Counted from the first letter of the stretch, positions 9,721 to 19,247 are shown. The stretch: 64,000 nt of DNA from Algoriphagus locisalis (GCF_900116615.1 NZ_FPBF01000002.1:310001-374000), one strand, 5' to 3'. The notes: generated from the sequence alone by a model not told the origin. Numbers and translations: made by a program.

Positions 9721-9756
9721 AAAAAGCCCGCATATCATGAATATTCGGGCTTTTTG
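9721..9756. terminator. Bidirectional hairpin terminator after the lipocalin gene
   Basis: AAAAAGCCCG pairs with CGGGCTTTTT around a loop of about 15 nt. The A and T tracts on both sides make it usable in either direction. Confidence 0.8.
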
Positions 9757-9934
9757 CCTTTCTAAGTGCTTATTTTTGATGTAATCCTTGCCAATCAGAT
9801 TTTTTCTAGGAGCGATTCTAACAAAATAATCTTCCCCAAACGGTGGAATTAGGGGATTTTTCGATATTATTAGACTCAATTCCATCCAGACCTCAACCGG
9901 AAGGCTATTGAATCAAATCTTAACTTTTCTGATC

Positions 9935-10501
9935 ATGGAATTCTTAAATGGGCTAGATCCTCAACTAAAAATATTCTGGTACATCGCCATACCGGTTTCA
10001 TTGATTTTTGTCCTACAGACCATCCTCACTTTTGTTGGAGGAGGAAGTTCGGATGGTTTGGAAGCTGATTTTGATGGAGATTTGGATGGTGGAGAAGCTC
10101 CATTTCAGATGTTTTCGCTTAGAAACCTAATCAATTTCCTTCTGGGCTTCAGCTGGACTGGAATCTCTTTTTACAACCTTATTCCAAATACCACCCTACT
10201 TATACTTATCAGTTTAGCGGTAGGCTTCGCTTTTGTCTATTTCTTTTTCCTCATCATTAAGCAGATTCAAAAACTCGGAGAAGACAATACGTTCCGTCTT
10301 GAAAAAACGCTGGACAAAATTGCTGATGTGTATCTGGCTATCCCAGGCAGAATGCAGGGAAAGGGCAAAATCATGGTCAGCCTGAATGGTTCAGTGCGTG
10401 AAATAGACGCCATGACTGAGCAGGACAAAATTGAAACCAATGCCACCGTAAAGATCAAACGGGTAGAAAGTGGCAATATCCTTATCGTAGAAAAGCTTTA
10501 A
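9935..10501 (+). CDS. NfeD-like membrane protein with C-terminal OB-fold domain
   Basis: A 188-aa protein. TTG 9908 is in frame, but ATG 9935 is the more natural start. Three hydrophobic segments separated by an acidic Asp/Gly-rich loop are followed by a soluble beta domain (MQGKGKIMVSLNGSVREI, then TVKIKRVESGNILIVEKL) that fits the NfeD/YuaF OB-fold. It lies 12 bp upstream of a flotillin gene, the same pairing as Bacillus yuaF-yuaG. It probably acts with the flotillin in membrane microdomains. Confidence 0.75.
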   Translation: MEFLNGLDPQLKIFWYIAIPVSLIFVLQTILTFVGGGSSDGLEADFDGDLDGGEAPFQMFSLRNLINFLLGFSWTGISFYNLIPNTTLLILISLAVGFAFVYFFFLIIKQIQKLGEDNTFRLEKTLDKIADVYLAIPGRMQGKGKIMVSLNGSVREIDAMTEQDKIETNATVKIKRVESGNILIVEKL

Positions 10502-10513
10502 CTTAATTCTTTT

Positions 10514-12028
10514 ATGGATCCTTTAATTCTCATCGTCGTCGCGACGGTTGTCGCCTTTGTGACTATTCTGGCACTTGTCTCCCGCTACAAGCGCTGCCCA
10601 TCTGATAAAATCCTTGTGGTCTATGGCAAGACCGGCGGAACTTCCGCTCGCTGTATTCACGGTGGTGGCGCTTTCATCTGGCCAGTGATTCAGGATTATG
10701 CTTACCTGGATTTGAAGCCGATTTCCATCGAAGCTAATTTGACAAATGCACTAAGCCGTCAGAATATCCGCGTGGACGTCCCATGTCGATTTACAATTGC
10801 TATTTCTACCGACACAGATACGATGAATACCGCCGCTGAGCGTTTGCTAGGCTTGGCTCACGAGCAGATTCAGGAACTTTCAAAAGACATCCTTTTCGGC
10901 CAGTTGCGCTTGGTAATTGCGACCATGACTATCGAAGAGATCAACTCTGATCGAGATAAATTTCTGGAGAGCATTTCTAAAAACGTGGATAGCGAGCTAA
11001 AGAAAATCGGCTTGAAACTGATCAACGTCAACGTAACAGATATCAAGGACGAATCTGGATACATTGAAGCGCTAGGTAAGGAAGCTGCTGCAAAGGCGAT
11101 CAATGAAGCAAAAATATCCGTTGCTGAGCAAGAAAAAATCGGAGAAACCGGAAAGGCTTTAGCCGATCGTGAAAAGGATGTTCAGATCGCAGACACCCAG
11201 CGGGACCGCGATGTGAAAATTGCCATAACCAATAAAAACCGAGAAGTAAGCATAGCCGAAGCTGCCAAAGATGAGAGTATCGGTAAAGCTGAAGCACAGC
11301 GAGATACACGGGTTAAAACCTCCGAAGCAAATGCCATCGCAATCAAAGGAGAAAACGAAGCTAAAATTTCCATTGCGCAATCCGATGCGCAACGGAGGGA
11401 AAAAGAAGCAGAGGCCTTAAGAATCGCTCTAGCATCAGAAAAAGTACAGAGTGCAAGAGCGTTGGAAGAAGCATATCTTGCGGAGCAAAAAGCAGAAACA
11501 GCCAGAGCGGACAGAGAACGTTCTACTCAAAATGCAAACGTGGTAGTTCCGGCAGAAATAGCCAAACAGCGTGCTATCATCGAAGCGCAAGCAGAAGCTG
11601 AGCGAATCAGAGAGCAAGCGAAAGGTGAGGCTGATGCTATCTTTGCCAAAATGGATGCGGAAGCAAAAGGTCTTTATGAAATCCTGACTAAGCAGGCAGA
11701 GGGTTACCGTGAAGTAGTGAGCGCGGCGGGTGGAGACCCAACCAAAGCATTCCAGCTTCTTTTGATTGAGAAACTACCTGAATTGGTAAAAACTCAAGTA
11801 GAAGCAGTGAAGAACATCAAGATCGATAAGATCACTGTATGGGATTCAGGTCAGGGTGAAAATGGAAATGGCTCAACCGCCAATTTTGTCTCAGGAATGA
11901 TGAAAACTGTTCCGCCATTGAATGAACTCTTCAATATGGCAGGGCTAAACCTCCCAACTTATTTGAAGGGAGAAGACCTTGTGGAGCCCCCAAAACCTGA
12001 AGAAAAAATGAAACCTGAAGAAGAATAA
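10514..12028 (+). CDS. Flotillin-like SPFH-domain protein
   Basis: A 504-aa membrane scaffold protein. An N-terminal anchor helix (residues about 4-24) leads into a flotillin SPFH/PHB domain (GKTGGTSARCIHGGGAFIWP, later DVPCRFTIAIST). A long Ala/Glu/Lys-rich coiled coil with repeated EA dipeptides follows (about 190-390), then a C-terminal region ending in Pro/Glu/Lys. Order and length match FloT/flotillin-1. It is co-transcribed with the NfeD-like gene. Flotillins organise functional membrane microdomains; the cargo here is unknown. Confidence 0.9.
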   Translation: MDPLILIVVATVVAFVTILALVSRYKRCPSDKILVVYGKTGGTSARCIHGGGAFIWPVIQDYAYLDLKPISIEANLTNALSRQNIRVDVPCRFTIAISTDTDTMNTAAERLLGLAHEQIQELSKDILFGQLRLVIATMTIEEINSDRDKFLESISKNVDSELKKIGLKLINVNVTDIKDESGYIEALGKEAAAKAINEAKISVAEQEKIGETGKALADREKDVQIADTQRDRDVKIAITNKNREVSIAEAAKDESIGKAEAQRDTRVKTSEANAIAIKGENEAKISIAQSDAQRREKEAEALRIALASEKVQSARALEEAYLAEQKAETARADRERSTQNANVVVPAEIAKQRAIIEAQAEAERIREQAKGEADAIFAKMDAEAKGLYEILTKQAEGYREVVSAAGGDPTKAFQLLLIEKLPELVKTQVEAVKNIKIDKITVWDSGQGENGNGSTANFVSGMMKTVPPLNELFNMAGLNLPTYLKGEDLVEPPKPEEKMKPEEE

Positions 12029-12040
12029 CTTTAATGAAAG

Positions 12041-12065
12041 CCCGGCACTTACCGGGTTTTTTTTA
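12041..12065 (+). terminator. Terminator after the flotillin gene
   Basis: CCCGG (12041-12045) pairs with CCGGG (12052-12056), followed by eight T. Confidence 0.75.
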
Positions 12066-12079
12066 TACCCAAGATTTAC

Positions 12080-12110
12080 TTGAATTGAGCACAGATATTG
12101 TACACTTTTG
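12080..12110 (+). promoter_or_regulatory. Probable promoter of the OmpA-like gene
   Basis: TTG (12080-12082), an 18-nt spacer, then TACACTTTTG (12101-12110), close to the Bacteroidetes TTG / TAnnTTTG promoter with a slightly longer -7 spacing. It lies about 32 bp before the chosen ATG 12142, which supports that start. Confidence 0.45.
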
Positions 12111-12141
12111 CAAAATCATCCTAAAAGCACCTTTCATTCTA

Positions 12142-13434
12142 ATGAAAAAACAATTACTTACCCTTGTCCTATTGGGTTTAGCAAATCTTGTATTAGCCCA
12201 AAATGAATTCAATCACTGGTCTATAGAGACAAACGCTGGTTTTAATAAGGCTATGGCTCCACTCACCCCAGGATATCTTTCGCCTACCTTGAACATTGGG
12301 CACCTTGACTTTGGCGTGCGCTATATGTTCAATGAAAAATTCGGTTTGAAAGCCGATGGTGGATTTGGCTCTTTTTCTGAAGCAAAAGGCAATAGTCCTG
12401 AATTTACCACAAATTACTTCAGAGGAAATATCCAAATGGTCGCCAACCTAGGACGAATCATGAACTTTGAATCCTTTACAAGGAACTTTGGAATACTAGG
12501 CCATTTTGGGGCTGGAGCTGGCCGATTAAGTTTTGAACAGACTATTCTCAATACACAGCCGGACTATGTGTACAATTTCATTACTGGATTGACTGCACAA
12601 TTGAAATTAGGTCAGCGTATAGCGCTAACGAGTGATATCTCCATGATTTATAATGGCAGACAAACTTATACATTCGATGGAAATCAATACAATGCCTCTG
12701 AGCAACCAATTGATCCATTAGTGAATCCACTCGTGCACGCGCCAGGAACATGGTGGACAGGAACATTGGGACTTAATTTCTACCTAGGAAAACATGAAGA
12801 GCATGCCGACTGGTTCATCGCTGCTGATAAGTATGCCACTAAAGAGGAATTGGCTACTGAGATCAACGGTATCAAAGACATGTTGAAAGATTCTGATGGT
12901 GATGGCGTTCCTGATTACTTGGATAAAGAACCGAACACCCCGGCAGGAGCCAGAGTTAACTCCGCAGGTATGGCCTTGGATTCTGACGGTGATGGAACTC
13001 CTGACCACGCGGACAAGTGTCCATTCCTTCCTGGCCCAGCATCTACCAATGGGTGTCCCGTTGAAGAAGTAAAAGAGGAAGTTGATTTCTTAAAGAAAGC
13101 TATCAACGATGGTTATGTAAATGTTTACTACGCATTCGATAGCGCCAAACCACTGGGATACTCTACAAGCGCAGCCAACTATGTATCTAACTTCTTGAAA
13201 AAAAATCCAGGTGTAAGTATTGAAATCACAGGGTATGCTGACGAATTAGGCCCTGAAGATTACAACATGAAACTTTCTGAAAGAAGAGCTAAGGCTGTTT
13301 ATGACATCCTGATTTCTTCTGGAGTTGACTCTTCAAGACTTTCATACAAAGGATATGGCGAAGACACTAGTGTGGATAAATCATCTGCTGATGCAAGACA
13401 ACTAGCTAGAAGAGCAAGCTTCGAAGTGAAATAA
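12142..13434 (+). CDS. OmpA family outer membrane protein with thrombospondin type 3 repeats
   Basis: A 430-aa outer membrane protein. ATG 12142 starts a signal peptide ending at VLAQ; the upstream in-frame start at 12034 would run through a terminator. The N-terminal part (about 20-250) reads as a beta-barrel. Two calcium-binding type 3 repeats follow (DSDGDGVPDYLD and DSDGDGTPDHADKCP). The C-terminal OmpA domain (about 320-430) carries the peptidoglycan-binding motif around GYADELGPEDYNMKLSERRA. It probably links the outer membrane to peptidoglycan. A strong terminator follows. Confidence 0.9.
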   Translation: MKKQLLTLVLLGLANLVLAQNEFNHWSIETNAGFNKAMAPLTPGYLSPTLNIGHLDFGVRYMFNEKFGLKADGGFGSFSEAKGNSPEFTTNYFRGNIQMVANLGRIMNFESFTRNFGILGHFGAGAGRLSFEQTILNTQPDYVYNFITGLTAQLKLGQRIALTSDISMIYNGRQTYTFDGNQYNASEQPIDPLVNPLVHAPGTWWTGTLGLNFYLGKHEEHADWFIAADKYATKEELATEINGIKDMLKDSDGDGVPDYLDKEPNTPAGARVNSAGMALDSDGDGTPDHADKCPFLPGPASTNGCPVEEVKEEVDFLKKAINDGYVNVYYAFDSAKPLGYSTSAANYVSNFLKKNPGVSIEITGYADELGPEDYNMKLSERRAKAVYDILISSGVDSSRLSYKGYGEDTSVDKSSADARQLARRASFEVK

Positions 13435-13453
13435 CAATTATTTCGACCTGATC

Positions 13454-13485
13454 AAAAACCCGGTTTCAAAAGAGCCGGGTTTTTA
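13454..13485. terminator. Hairpin terminator after the OmpA-like gene
   Basis: AAAAACCCGG pairs with CCGGGTTTTT around a loop of about 11 nt. Confidence 0.8.
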
Positions 13486-13488
13486 TTT

Positions 13489-13496
13489 TATCTTCG
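13489..13496 (+). promoter_or_regulatory. Possible -7 box just before upp
   Basis: TATCTTCG differs by one base from TAnnTTTG and ends four bases before the upp ATG. If used, transcription would begin at or next to the start codon. No clear -33 box is seen. Confidence 0.3.
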
Positions 13497-13500
13497 CAGC

Positions 13501-14145
13501 ATGTTTATTCTATCTGACACCCCTTCTTTGGCCAATCATTTCCTAAGAGAAATGAGAGATGTGCGCATCCAAAATGACAGGATGAGGTTTCGGAAAAATC
13601 TAGAGAGAATGGGCGAGATTTTAGCCTATGAAATATCAAAGTCTTTCGAATATTCTCAGGAGACTATTCAAACTCCTCTCACGACCACCACTGTAGATTC
13701 TACTACAGAAAACCCAGTAATCATCTCAGTAATGAGAGCATCCTTACCCTTTTCTAATGGCTTTTTAAATTACTTTGATAAAGCCGAAAGCGGGTTCATC
13801 GGTGCTTTCCGAGATGAAAGTTCACCTGGGGAAATCAATGTTCACTTGGGGTACCATGCAAGTCCTAACCTGGAAGGAAAGATTATAATCTTGGCAGACC
13901 CTATGCTAGCTACAGGCAAATCACTCGTCGAGTCTATCCAAACGCTACTAAGCCACGGAACCCCAAAGCATATTCATATAGCCTCAGTAATTGCAGCTCC
14001 TGAGGGCATCCAATACATCAAAGCAAACATTTCTTGCTCCTACTCCCTATGGATTGGAGCAGTTGATGAAAAACTAAATCACCAATCTTACATCGTACCA
14101 GGCCTTGGCGATGCAGGCGACCTTTCTTTTGGCCCAAAACTTTAA
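13501..14145 (+). CDS. upp: Uracil phosphoribosyltransferase
   Basis: A 214-aa enzyme that makes UMP from uracil and PRPP in pyrimidine salvage. The PRPP-binding loop is DPMLATGKSL (about residues 137-146), and the uracil-binding C-terminal YIVPGLGDAGDLSFG is typical of Upp. VISVMRASLPFSNGFL corresponds to the early substrate loop. Length is normal. It sits 8 bp before a cation antiporter gene with which it may be co-transcribed. Confidence 0.93.
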   Translation: MFILSDTPSLANHFLREMRDVRIQNDRMRFRKNLERMGEILAYEISKSFEYSQETIQTPLTTTTVDSTTENPVIISVMRASLPFSNGFLNYFDKAESGFIGAFRDESSPGEINVHLGYHASPNLEGKIIILADPMLATGKSLVESIQTLLSHGTPKHIHIASVIAAPEGIQYIKANISCSYSLWIGAVDEKLNHQSYIVPGLGDAGDLSFGPKL

Positions 14146-14152
14146 TCACAGT

Positions 14153-15091
14153 ATGCTTCCATATTTTCTTTTATTTCTAGGGCTTATCATTCTTTTGTAC
14201 GGAGGAAAAATCTTAGTGGACGGCGCATCTGCCATGGCTGTAAAACTAGGCATGAGTGCTGGTCTTATCGGAATGACTGTGGTTGCTTTTGGAACATCTG
14301 CCCCTGAGTTATTGGTGAGCTTAAATGCAGCATTGAAAGGAAACAGTGATATTTCTATTGGAAATGTAGTCGGTTCTAACATCGCCAATATCGGCTTGGT
14401 GCTAGGAATAAGCGGGATTTTTTATCCTATCCTGATTAAGCGCAGTCATATCAAAATTGATTATTTGGTCACTTTATTGGTATCAATCCTTTTTTACGGA
14501 TTAAGTTATAACGGACTCATCGGCTTTTGGGAAGGTATCTTACTTTTCGGATTATTTATAGGATTCAACATTTATCTATTCAAAAGCCCCTCAGCTGATT
14601 TGGTAGATAATACTGAAGTAGAAGAGGAAATAGAGCAAGTGAAAAATTACTCTTGGTTGGCTTCTATTGGCTTATTCGTCGGTGGTGTGTTAGGGTTATA
14701 TTTTGGATCTGAACTCTTGGTGACCAATGCTGTAAAGATCTCCAGAGAATTCGGTGTTTCCGAACGTGTAATCGGAGTGACGATAATTGCTATTGGCACA
14801 AGCCTGCCAGAGCTAATCACCTCAATTATAGCTGCTTTATCCAAAAGAACGGATTTAGCACTAGGTAATATTCTTGGCAGTAACATCATGAATATTCTAT
14901 CCATAATCGGCCTCACAGCGATCATAAAGCCGATTGGAGTTTCGCAGGAATTTATCGATTCAGACTTCCTTTGGATGCTTGGAATTACGCTGTTCTTATT
15001 CGTACTGATGCGTACGAAGATGAGAGTTTCAAAAGTGGAAGGGACCCTGCTCTTGCTTAGCTATGCTGCCTATTTGTTCTTCCTTTTATGA
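14153..15091 (+). CDS. Calcium/sodium antiporter (CaCA family, YrbG-like)
   Basis: A 312-aa inner membrane antiporter with about ten helices in two inverted halves. Each half carries an alpha-repeat: GMTVVAFGTSAPELLVSL with GNVVGSNIANIGLVLG, and GVTIIAIGTSLPELITS with GNILGSNIMNILSIIG. These Glu-containing repeats form the ion-binding site. ATG 14153 is preferred over 14105, which overlaps upp without need. Its stop overlaps the next gene's start (ATGA), so the two are translationally coupled. Confidence 0.92.
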   Translation: MLPYFLLFLGLIILLYGGKILVDGASAMAVKLGMSAGLIGMTVVAFGTSAPELLVSLNAALKGNSDISIGNVVGSNIANIGLVLGISGIFYPILIKRSHIKIDYLVTLLVSILFYGLSYNGLIGFWEGILLFGLFIGFNIYLFKSPSADLVDNTEVEEEIEQVKNYSWLASIGLFVGGVLGLYFGSELLVTNAVKISREFGVSERVIGVTIIAIGTSLPELITSIIAALSKRTDLALGNILGSNIMNILSIIGLTAIIKPIGVSQEFIDSDFLWMLGITLFLFVLMRTKMRVSKVEGTLLLLSYAAYLFFLL

Positions 15092-15549
15092 TCGAAAACA
15101 TCCTTACCCTGCTAGGAATTTACTTTCTGAGTTGTTTTAAGTTTCTGGCTGCACCTGTTCTAGGTTCTGCTGCAGGGTATTCAGTTTTAGAAAATATAGT
15201 GATAACTATCGCTGGAATGATGACCAGCGTATTGATTTTCACACTTCTTGGATCCAAAATAAAAGCTCTTTTCGAAGGGAATTTCCAAAGAAGACCCAAG
15301 CTGATTTTCTCCAAGAAAAATAGGCAAATAGTTCACCTATGGAGAAAATACGGAGAAATTGGCGTCGCTTTCTTCACGCCATTATTGTTTACACCTATAG
15401 GCGGCACACTGATCATGGTGTCCTTTGGTGTCAAAAAAAGACATATTTACCTCCATATGCTTTGGAGTGCATGTCTTTGGGCAGTAGTGATCAGTTTGAG
15501 TATTGATAAAATATTAGCAGTGCCTTTTGTTCAACACTTATTCATCTAG
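15088..15549 (+). CDS. Small membrane protein of unknown function
   Basis: A 153-aa protein with about four hydrophobic segments. A basic cytoplasmic loop (about residues 65-85) separates the halves, and GEIGVAFFTPLLFTPIGGTL recalls the re-entrant loops of small exporter-type and DedA-like membrane proteins without a firm match. It starts within the stop of the antiporter gene (ATGA overlap), so a linked function is likely. Its end overlaps the convergent serine dehydratase gene by 12 bp. Confidence 0.65.
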   Translation: MIENILTLLGIYFLSCFKFLAAPVLGSAAGYSVLENIVITIAGMMTSVLIFTLLGSKIKALFEGNFQRRPKLIFSKKNRQIVHLWRKYGEIGVAFFTPLLFTPIGGTLIMVSFGVKKRHIYLHMLWSACLWAVVISLSIDKILAVPFVQHLFI

Positions 15550-16446
15550 CTCTTCATCGGGCAAGATTTCTATATCTTTTATCAGAACCCGCTCAGAAAT
15601 AGCCTGTCCGGTTAAGGTTGCCGCCAATCCACCCATGGCAGTTTCCTTGTAGCGGCTTTCCATGGAAGCCCCGACTTCACCCATCGCTTCTACACATTCA
15701 TCCACAGGAATTACAGCGCTTACATTGGCTAAAGCGATCTGTGCTGAACTGAATGCAATGGCCGCTGCGCTGGCATTTCTAACTACGCAAGGTACTTCTA
15801 CCAATCCTGCGACCGGATCACAAATCAGTCCCAGCATACATTGTATGGTCACTGCCACCGCATTGAAAATCTGGTCTGTATTTCCACCTAGGCAATACAC
15901 AATCGCACCTGAGGCCATAGCCGCCGCAGAACCAGTTTCTGCCTGGCATCCTCCTACAGCTCCCGCCAGACTTGCTTTTTCTTCAATTATCAAAGCAATG
16001 CCTGCACCTACCAAAAGTCCTTCTACAATCTGCTCATCGCTTAATCCGTGAATTTCCTGAAGGGTAACCAAGGTACCTGGAAGTATGCCGCTAGCTCCTG
16101 CAGTTGGGGCGGCCACTACTCTTCCCATGCAGGAATTGACTTCTTTAGCTGCTAAGGCTCTGGAAATTAACTTTTGAAATTCTGGAGAAAGTACTGATAA
16201 GGGATGATTGAAAACCTTCTTTGCACCATTATTTATCATTCCTGACCTAGAAGTCATTTCTTCCTCCAGACCTGTCTTCACAGCTTCTTTCATCACACCA
16301 TAAGCTTGCAGAAGACCTGCTTTGATCTGATCATTTGAGCCGTTTTTCTGATCTATTTCATATTCGATCACAGATTCGGGTAATGATATTTTTCTTTCTT
16401 CACAATAGCTTTTCCAGCCAGTAAAAGATTCGAATAAATAACTCAT
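15538..16446 (-). CDS. sdaAA: L-serine ammonia-lyase, iron-sulfur dependent, alpha subunit
   Basis: A 302-aa alpha chain of the two-subunit Fe-S L-serine dehydratase, which converts L-serine to pyruvate and ammonia. Cluster-ligand Cys candidates are in SCMGRVVAAPTAGASG, ICDPVAGLVEVPCV and GGCQAETGSA, all family signatures. The separate beta subunit is not in the window, so it must lie elsewhere if the enzyme is functional. Convergent with the preceding small membrane gene. Confidence 0.9.
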   Translation of the reverse strand: MSYLFESFTGWKSYCEERKISLPESVIEYEIDQKNGSNDQIKAGLLQAYGVMKEAVKTGLEEEMTSRSGMINNGAKKVFNHPLSVLSPEFQKLISRALAAKEVNSCMGRVVAAPTAGASGILPGTLVTLQEIHGLSDEQIVEGLLVGAGIALIIEEKASLAGAVGGCQAETGSAAAMASGAIVYCLGGNTDQIFNAVAVTIQCMLGLICDPVAGLVEVPCVVRNASAAAIAFSSAQIALANVSAVIPVDECVEAMGEVGASMESRYKETAMGGLAATLTGQAISERVLIKDIEILPDEELDE

Positions 16447-16605
16447 GATGAGGTGGGTTTATATACTTTTATGAATAAATGAAATCAGGACAGAAACCTT
16501 AGTTTCTTTGATTACTTGGTTTGAAGCCGGGTGACCGAAGATCGGTGTACCTTAATTCTTAGAGTTTAACTAAACCTAGGTAGCTTTTGATCCAGACTAT
16601 TTTAA

Positions 16606-17010
16606 TTAGAAATCAAACTTCAACGTCTGTTTAATCGCTGGATCCAAGCTTAACGCTACAGGACAGGTCTTTGCCGCATTTTTTAATTTCTGGATCATAG
16701 CGGTGTCACTTATCGGATTTTCCCAATGGAAATCAACAATGATTTCACTTATTTTCCGGGGAGAGGCCTGCATTATTTTGGTCACTTCCCAGGTCAAACC
16801 TTCTAAAGATACAGAATCTCTATTTGCTACAATTCCCATTATAGTCACCATGCAACTCCCTAATGCGCTAGCAACCAGGTCAGTAGGAGAAAACTTCTCA
16901 CCTTTCCCATTATTATCAACAGGAGCGTCAGTAAGGATTTGGGTGCCAGACTGAAGGTGCTCAGACTCAGTTCTCAAATTCCCTAAATATGAACTTTTTA
17001 TAGTGGGCAT
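16606..17010 (-). CDS. OsmC/Ohr family protein
   Basis: A 134-aa peroxiredoxin-like protein of the OsmC superfamily, expected to reduce organic hydroperoxides with two Cys. The first Cys is in LGSCMVTIMG and the second in KTCPVALSL, with the usual spacing. The length fits the YhfA/OsmC branch. It is transcribed alone, divergent from the following outer-membrane gene. Confidence 0.88.
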   Translation of the reverse strand: MPTIKSSYLGNLRTESEHLQSGTQILTDAPVDNNGKGEKFSPTDLVASALGSCMVTIMGIVANRDSVSLEGLTWEVTKIMQASPRKISEIIVDFHWENPISDTAMIQKLKNAAKTCPVALSLDPAIKQTLKFDF

Positions 17011-17080
17011 AAACTCTTATTTTTAAAATCAGTTAAAATACTTACACCCAAAAATAGGGCTATATTTTCGACCAATTCGA

Positions 17081-17809
17081 ATGAACAAACTGAAATTCAT
17101 TTTACCGCTGCTAATACTTTCATTTTCCTTTGAATCTTTTGCACAAAGAGATGACATTGGCAATTACGATTACGATAAGGAATACATGTTTGGCATCAAC
17201 AAGAATACCAATGGAGGATTAATTGGTGGTTTTGTTTTCAAAGCAGGAACACGTATCGACGACACCCAGTTTAGTTTCTGGGCACTAGAGTTTTCCAATG
17301 TCAAAAACCCAAAAGAAACCCGTTATAACACCGTCTTAGGCAACAGCTATATCTTTGGAAAATCTAACTACCTCTATTCAATCAGGCCTCAGTACGGTAG
17401 AGAAATCATACTTTTCAAAAAAGCCCCTAATCAAGGAGTTCAGGTATCTGCTTTGGCTGCAGTAGGCCCAACCTTTGGCTTAATCGCTCCTTACTATATA
17501 GAATATGCACTCAATAGAGTAGAAACTGTTCGTGAACAATATGACCCAGAAGTCCATCAAAGCCGATTCAATATTTTAGGCACTGGACGATTATTCGAAG
17601 GGCTAGGACAGTCTGAATTTGCCTTCGGGGCTAACTTGAAAGCTGCCATTAACTTTGAATTTGGGGTTTTCCGCTCAAATGCAACAGGATTGGAACTTGG
17701 ATACATGCTGGAGGGTTTTACCAAAGAAATCCCGCTGATCCCGACCACAGAAAATCGTCAGTTGTTCCAATCGGTCTATTTCACCTTTTTCTACGGGTTC
17801 AGACAGTAA
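17081..17809 (+). CDS. Probable outer membrane beta-barrel protein, function unknown
   Basis: A 242-aa exported protein with a clear signal peptide (about residues 1-21, ending ESFAQ). The mature part alternates short amphipathic strands rich in Gly, Tyr and Phe, and the last residues (SVYFTFFYGFRQ) are aromatic, as in outer membrane barrels. No specific family was recognised. It directly precedes the lipA promoter. Confidence 0.6.
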   Translation: MNKLKFILPLLILSFSFESFAQRDDIGNYDYDKEYMFGINKNTNGGLIGGFVFKAGTRIDDTQFSFWALEFSNVKNPKETRYNTVLGNSYIFGKSNYLYSIRPQYGREIILFKKAPNQGVQVSALAAVGPTFGLIAPYYIEYALNRVETVREQYDPEVHQSRFNILGTGRLFEGLGQSEFAFGANLKAAINFEFGVFRSNATGLELGYMLEGFTKEIPLIPTTENRQLFQSVYFTFFYGFRQ

Positions 17810-17815
17810 GTCAAC

Positions 17816-17846
17816 TTGGGTTTTGCCCGCTGCTGACTTACCTTTG
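17816..17846 (+). promoter_or_regulatory. Promoter of lipA
   Basis: TTG (17816-17818), a 20-nt spacer and a perfect TACCTTTG -7 box (17839-17846) form a classic Bacteroidetes promoter. The -7 box ends 17 bp before the lipA ATG. Confidence 0.7.
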
Positions 17847-17863
17847 CATCAAATCAGAAATCA

Positions 17864-18742
17864 ATGATCGAATTACCTGTAATTTCCGAAGAAGCAACTC
17901 GCCGAAAAAAGCCAGATTGGCTGAGAGTAAAACTTCCTGTGGGAAAAGAATATGCCAAAGTCCGCAAGCTGGTAGATGAGCATAAGCTTCACACGATTTG
18001 TGAAAGCGGCAATTGCCCAAACATGGGCGAATGCTGGGGAGCTGGTACGGCTACCTTTATGATTTTGGGAAATGTGTGTACGCGTTCTTGTTCATTTTGT
18101 GCTGTAGCCACTGGCCGACCGCCGGAGTATGATACCGATGAGCCAAGAAGAGTAGCCGAAGCTATCAAACTCATGGGCGTAAAACATGCCGTTTTGACTT
18201 CTGTGAACCGTGATGAATTGAAAGATAAAGGTGCTGAGATCTGGTATCAGACCGTGATTCAAACTAAAGAACTTTCTCCTGCCACCACAATTGAGACACT
18301 TATTCCAGATGTAAAATCAAACTGGGATGCACTATATAGAATGATTTCAGGAGGGCAGGAAGTAGTTTCCCATAACATGGAAACTGTGGAAAGCCTTTAC
18401 AGAAGAGTTCGTCCACAGGCAAAATATGCACGTTCTCTAGAGCAGACCAAATTGACCAAAGCGTACGGTAAAAGAACCAAAACTGGTATTATGCTTGGAT
18501 TGGGAGAGAAAAAAGAAGAAGTCTTCAAAGCTATGGACGATCTAGCCGAGCATGGTTGTGATATCCTTACTTTAGGACAATACCTTCAGCCTACCAAAAT
18601 GCATATCGAAGTAGCCGAATTTATTCACCCTGATCTCTTTGCAGAATACAGAGAAGAAGGATTGGCTAGAGGATTGAAGTATGTGGAATCAGGGCCGCTT
18701 GTGAGATCATCTTACCATGCTGAAAGACACGTCAACGTCTAG
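17864..18742 (+). CDS. lipA: Lipoyl synthase
   Basis: A 292-aa radical SAM enzyme that inserts two sulfurs into octanoyl groups on lipoyl domains. The auxiliary cluster motif is [12 protein letters not shown] and the radical SAM motif is CTRSCSFC, both complete, with the C-terminal RSSYHAE signature of LipA. It lies near gcvP; the glycine cleavage H protein is one of its clients. It has its own promoter and terminator. Confidence 0.95.
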   Translation: MIELPVISEEATRRKKPDWLRVKLPVGKEYAKVRKLVDEHKLHTICESGNCPNMGECWGAGTATFMILGNVCTRSCSFCAVATGRPPEYDTDEPRRVAEAIKLMGVKHAVLTSVNRDELKDKGAEIWYQTVIQTKELSPATTIETLIPDVKSNWDALYRMISGGQEVVSHNMETVESLYRRVRPQAKYARSLEQTKLTKAYGKRTKTGIMLGLGEKKEEVFKAMDDLAEHGCDILTLGQYLQPTKMHIEVAEFIHPDLFAEYREEGLARGLKYVESGPLVRSSYHAERHVNV

Positions 18743-18764
18743 GTTTTCAAAATAAAAATTGCAG

Positions 18765-18789
18765 GCACACTTTCGGGTGTGCTTTTTTT
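18765..18789 (+). terminator. Terminator of lipA
   Basis: GCACAC (18765-18770) pairs with GTGTGC (18777-18782) around TTTCGG, followed by a T tract. Confidence 0.8.
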
Positions 18790-18843
18790 ATGTCTATATT
18801 TTAAATAGTTTAAGCTATTATTTTCACACTAACTTTTAAACTT

Positions 18844-19155
18844 ATGGTAAAAATTGAAAAAATCGGAGTGGCTTCTGCTGCCAAAATCTATGGATTGACT
18901 CTTGGTATTCTTGGCTTTGTACTCGGTATATTCTATGCATTATTCCTATCTGCATTCTCTGGGCTTATAGATGATTTCCCTATCGCTGGAGCAGGAGGCA
19001 TAGGGATAATAATGGTAATTGTTTTCCCCATTATGTATGGAATTATAGGTTTTATTGTAGGAGCATTGGGTGCAGTGGTTTATAATTTTGTTGCGTCAAA
19101 AACTGGCGGATTGGAAATTCAGCTTTCCAAAGATGATGAGATTCCGATGATGTAA
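18844..19155 (+). CDS. Small two-helix membrane protein (DUF3566-like)
   Basis: A 103-aa membrane protein. Two long hydrophobic Gly-rich segments (about 15-40 and 50-85) follow a short basic N-terminus, and a polar tail ends the protein. The arrangement resembles DUF3566-type proteins of unknown role. It stands alone after the lipA terminator. Confidence 0.6.
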   Translation: MVKIEKIGVASAAKIYGLTLGILGFVLGIFYALFLSAFSGLIDDFPIAGAGGIGIIMVIVFPIMYGIIGFIVGALGAVVYNFVASKTGGLEIQLSKDDEIPMM

Positions 19156-19213
19156 AATCAGAATAAGACTTTAAACTTAGCTTCCCCATCGCTCGGTCTG
19201 ACAGCTGTGTATT

Positions 19214-19245
19214 CCGCGCTTCCTTTGTGTACTCAGCGGTTAAAA
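19214..19245. repeat. Degenerate CTCnGCGGTTAAA-type repeat
   Basis: The segment contains CGCGCTTCCTTTGTGT followed by CTCAGCGGTTAAAA. A related stretch occurs at 24101-24142. It does not code and lies next to the gcvP terminator. Confidence 0.4.
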
Positions 19246-19247
19246 CG

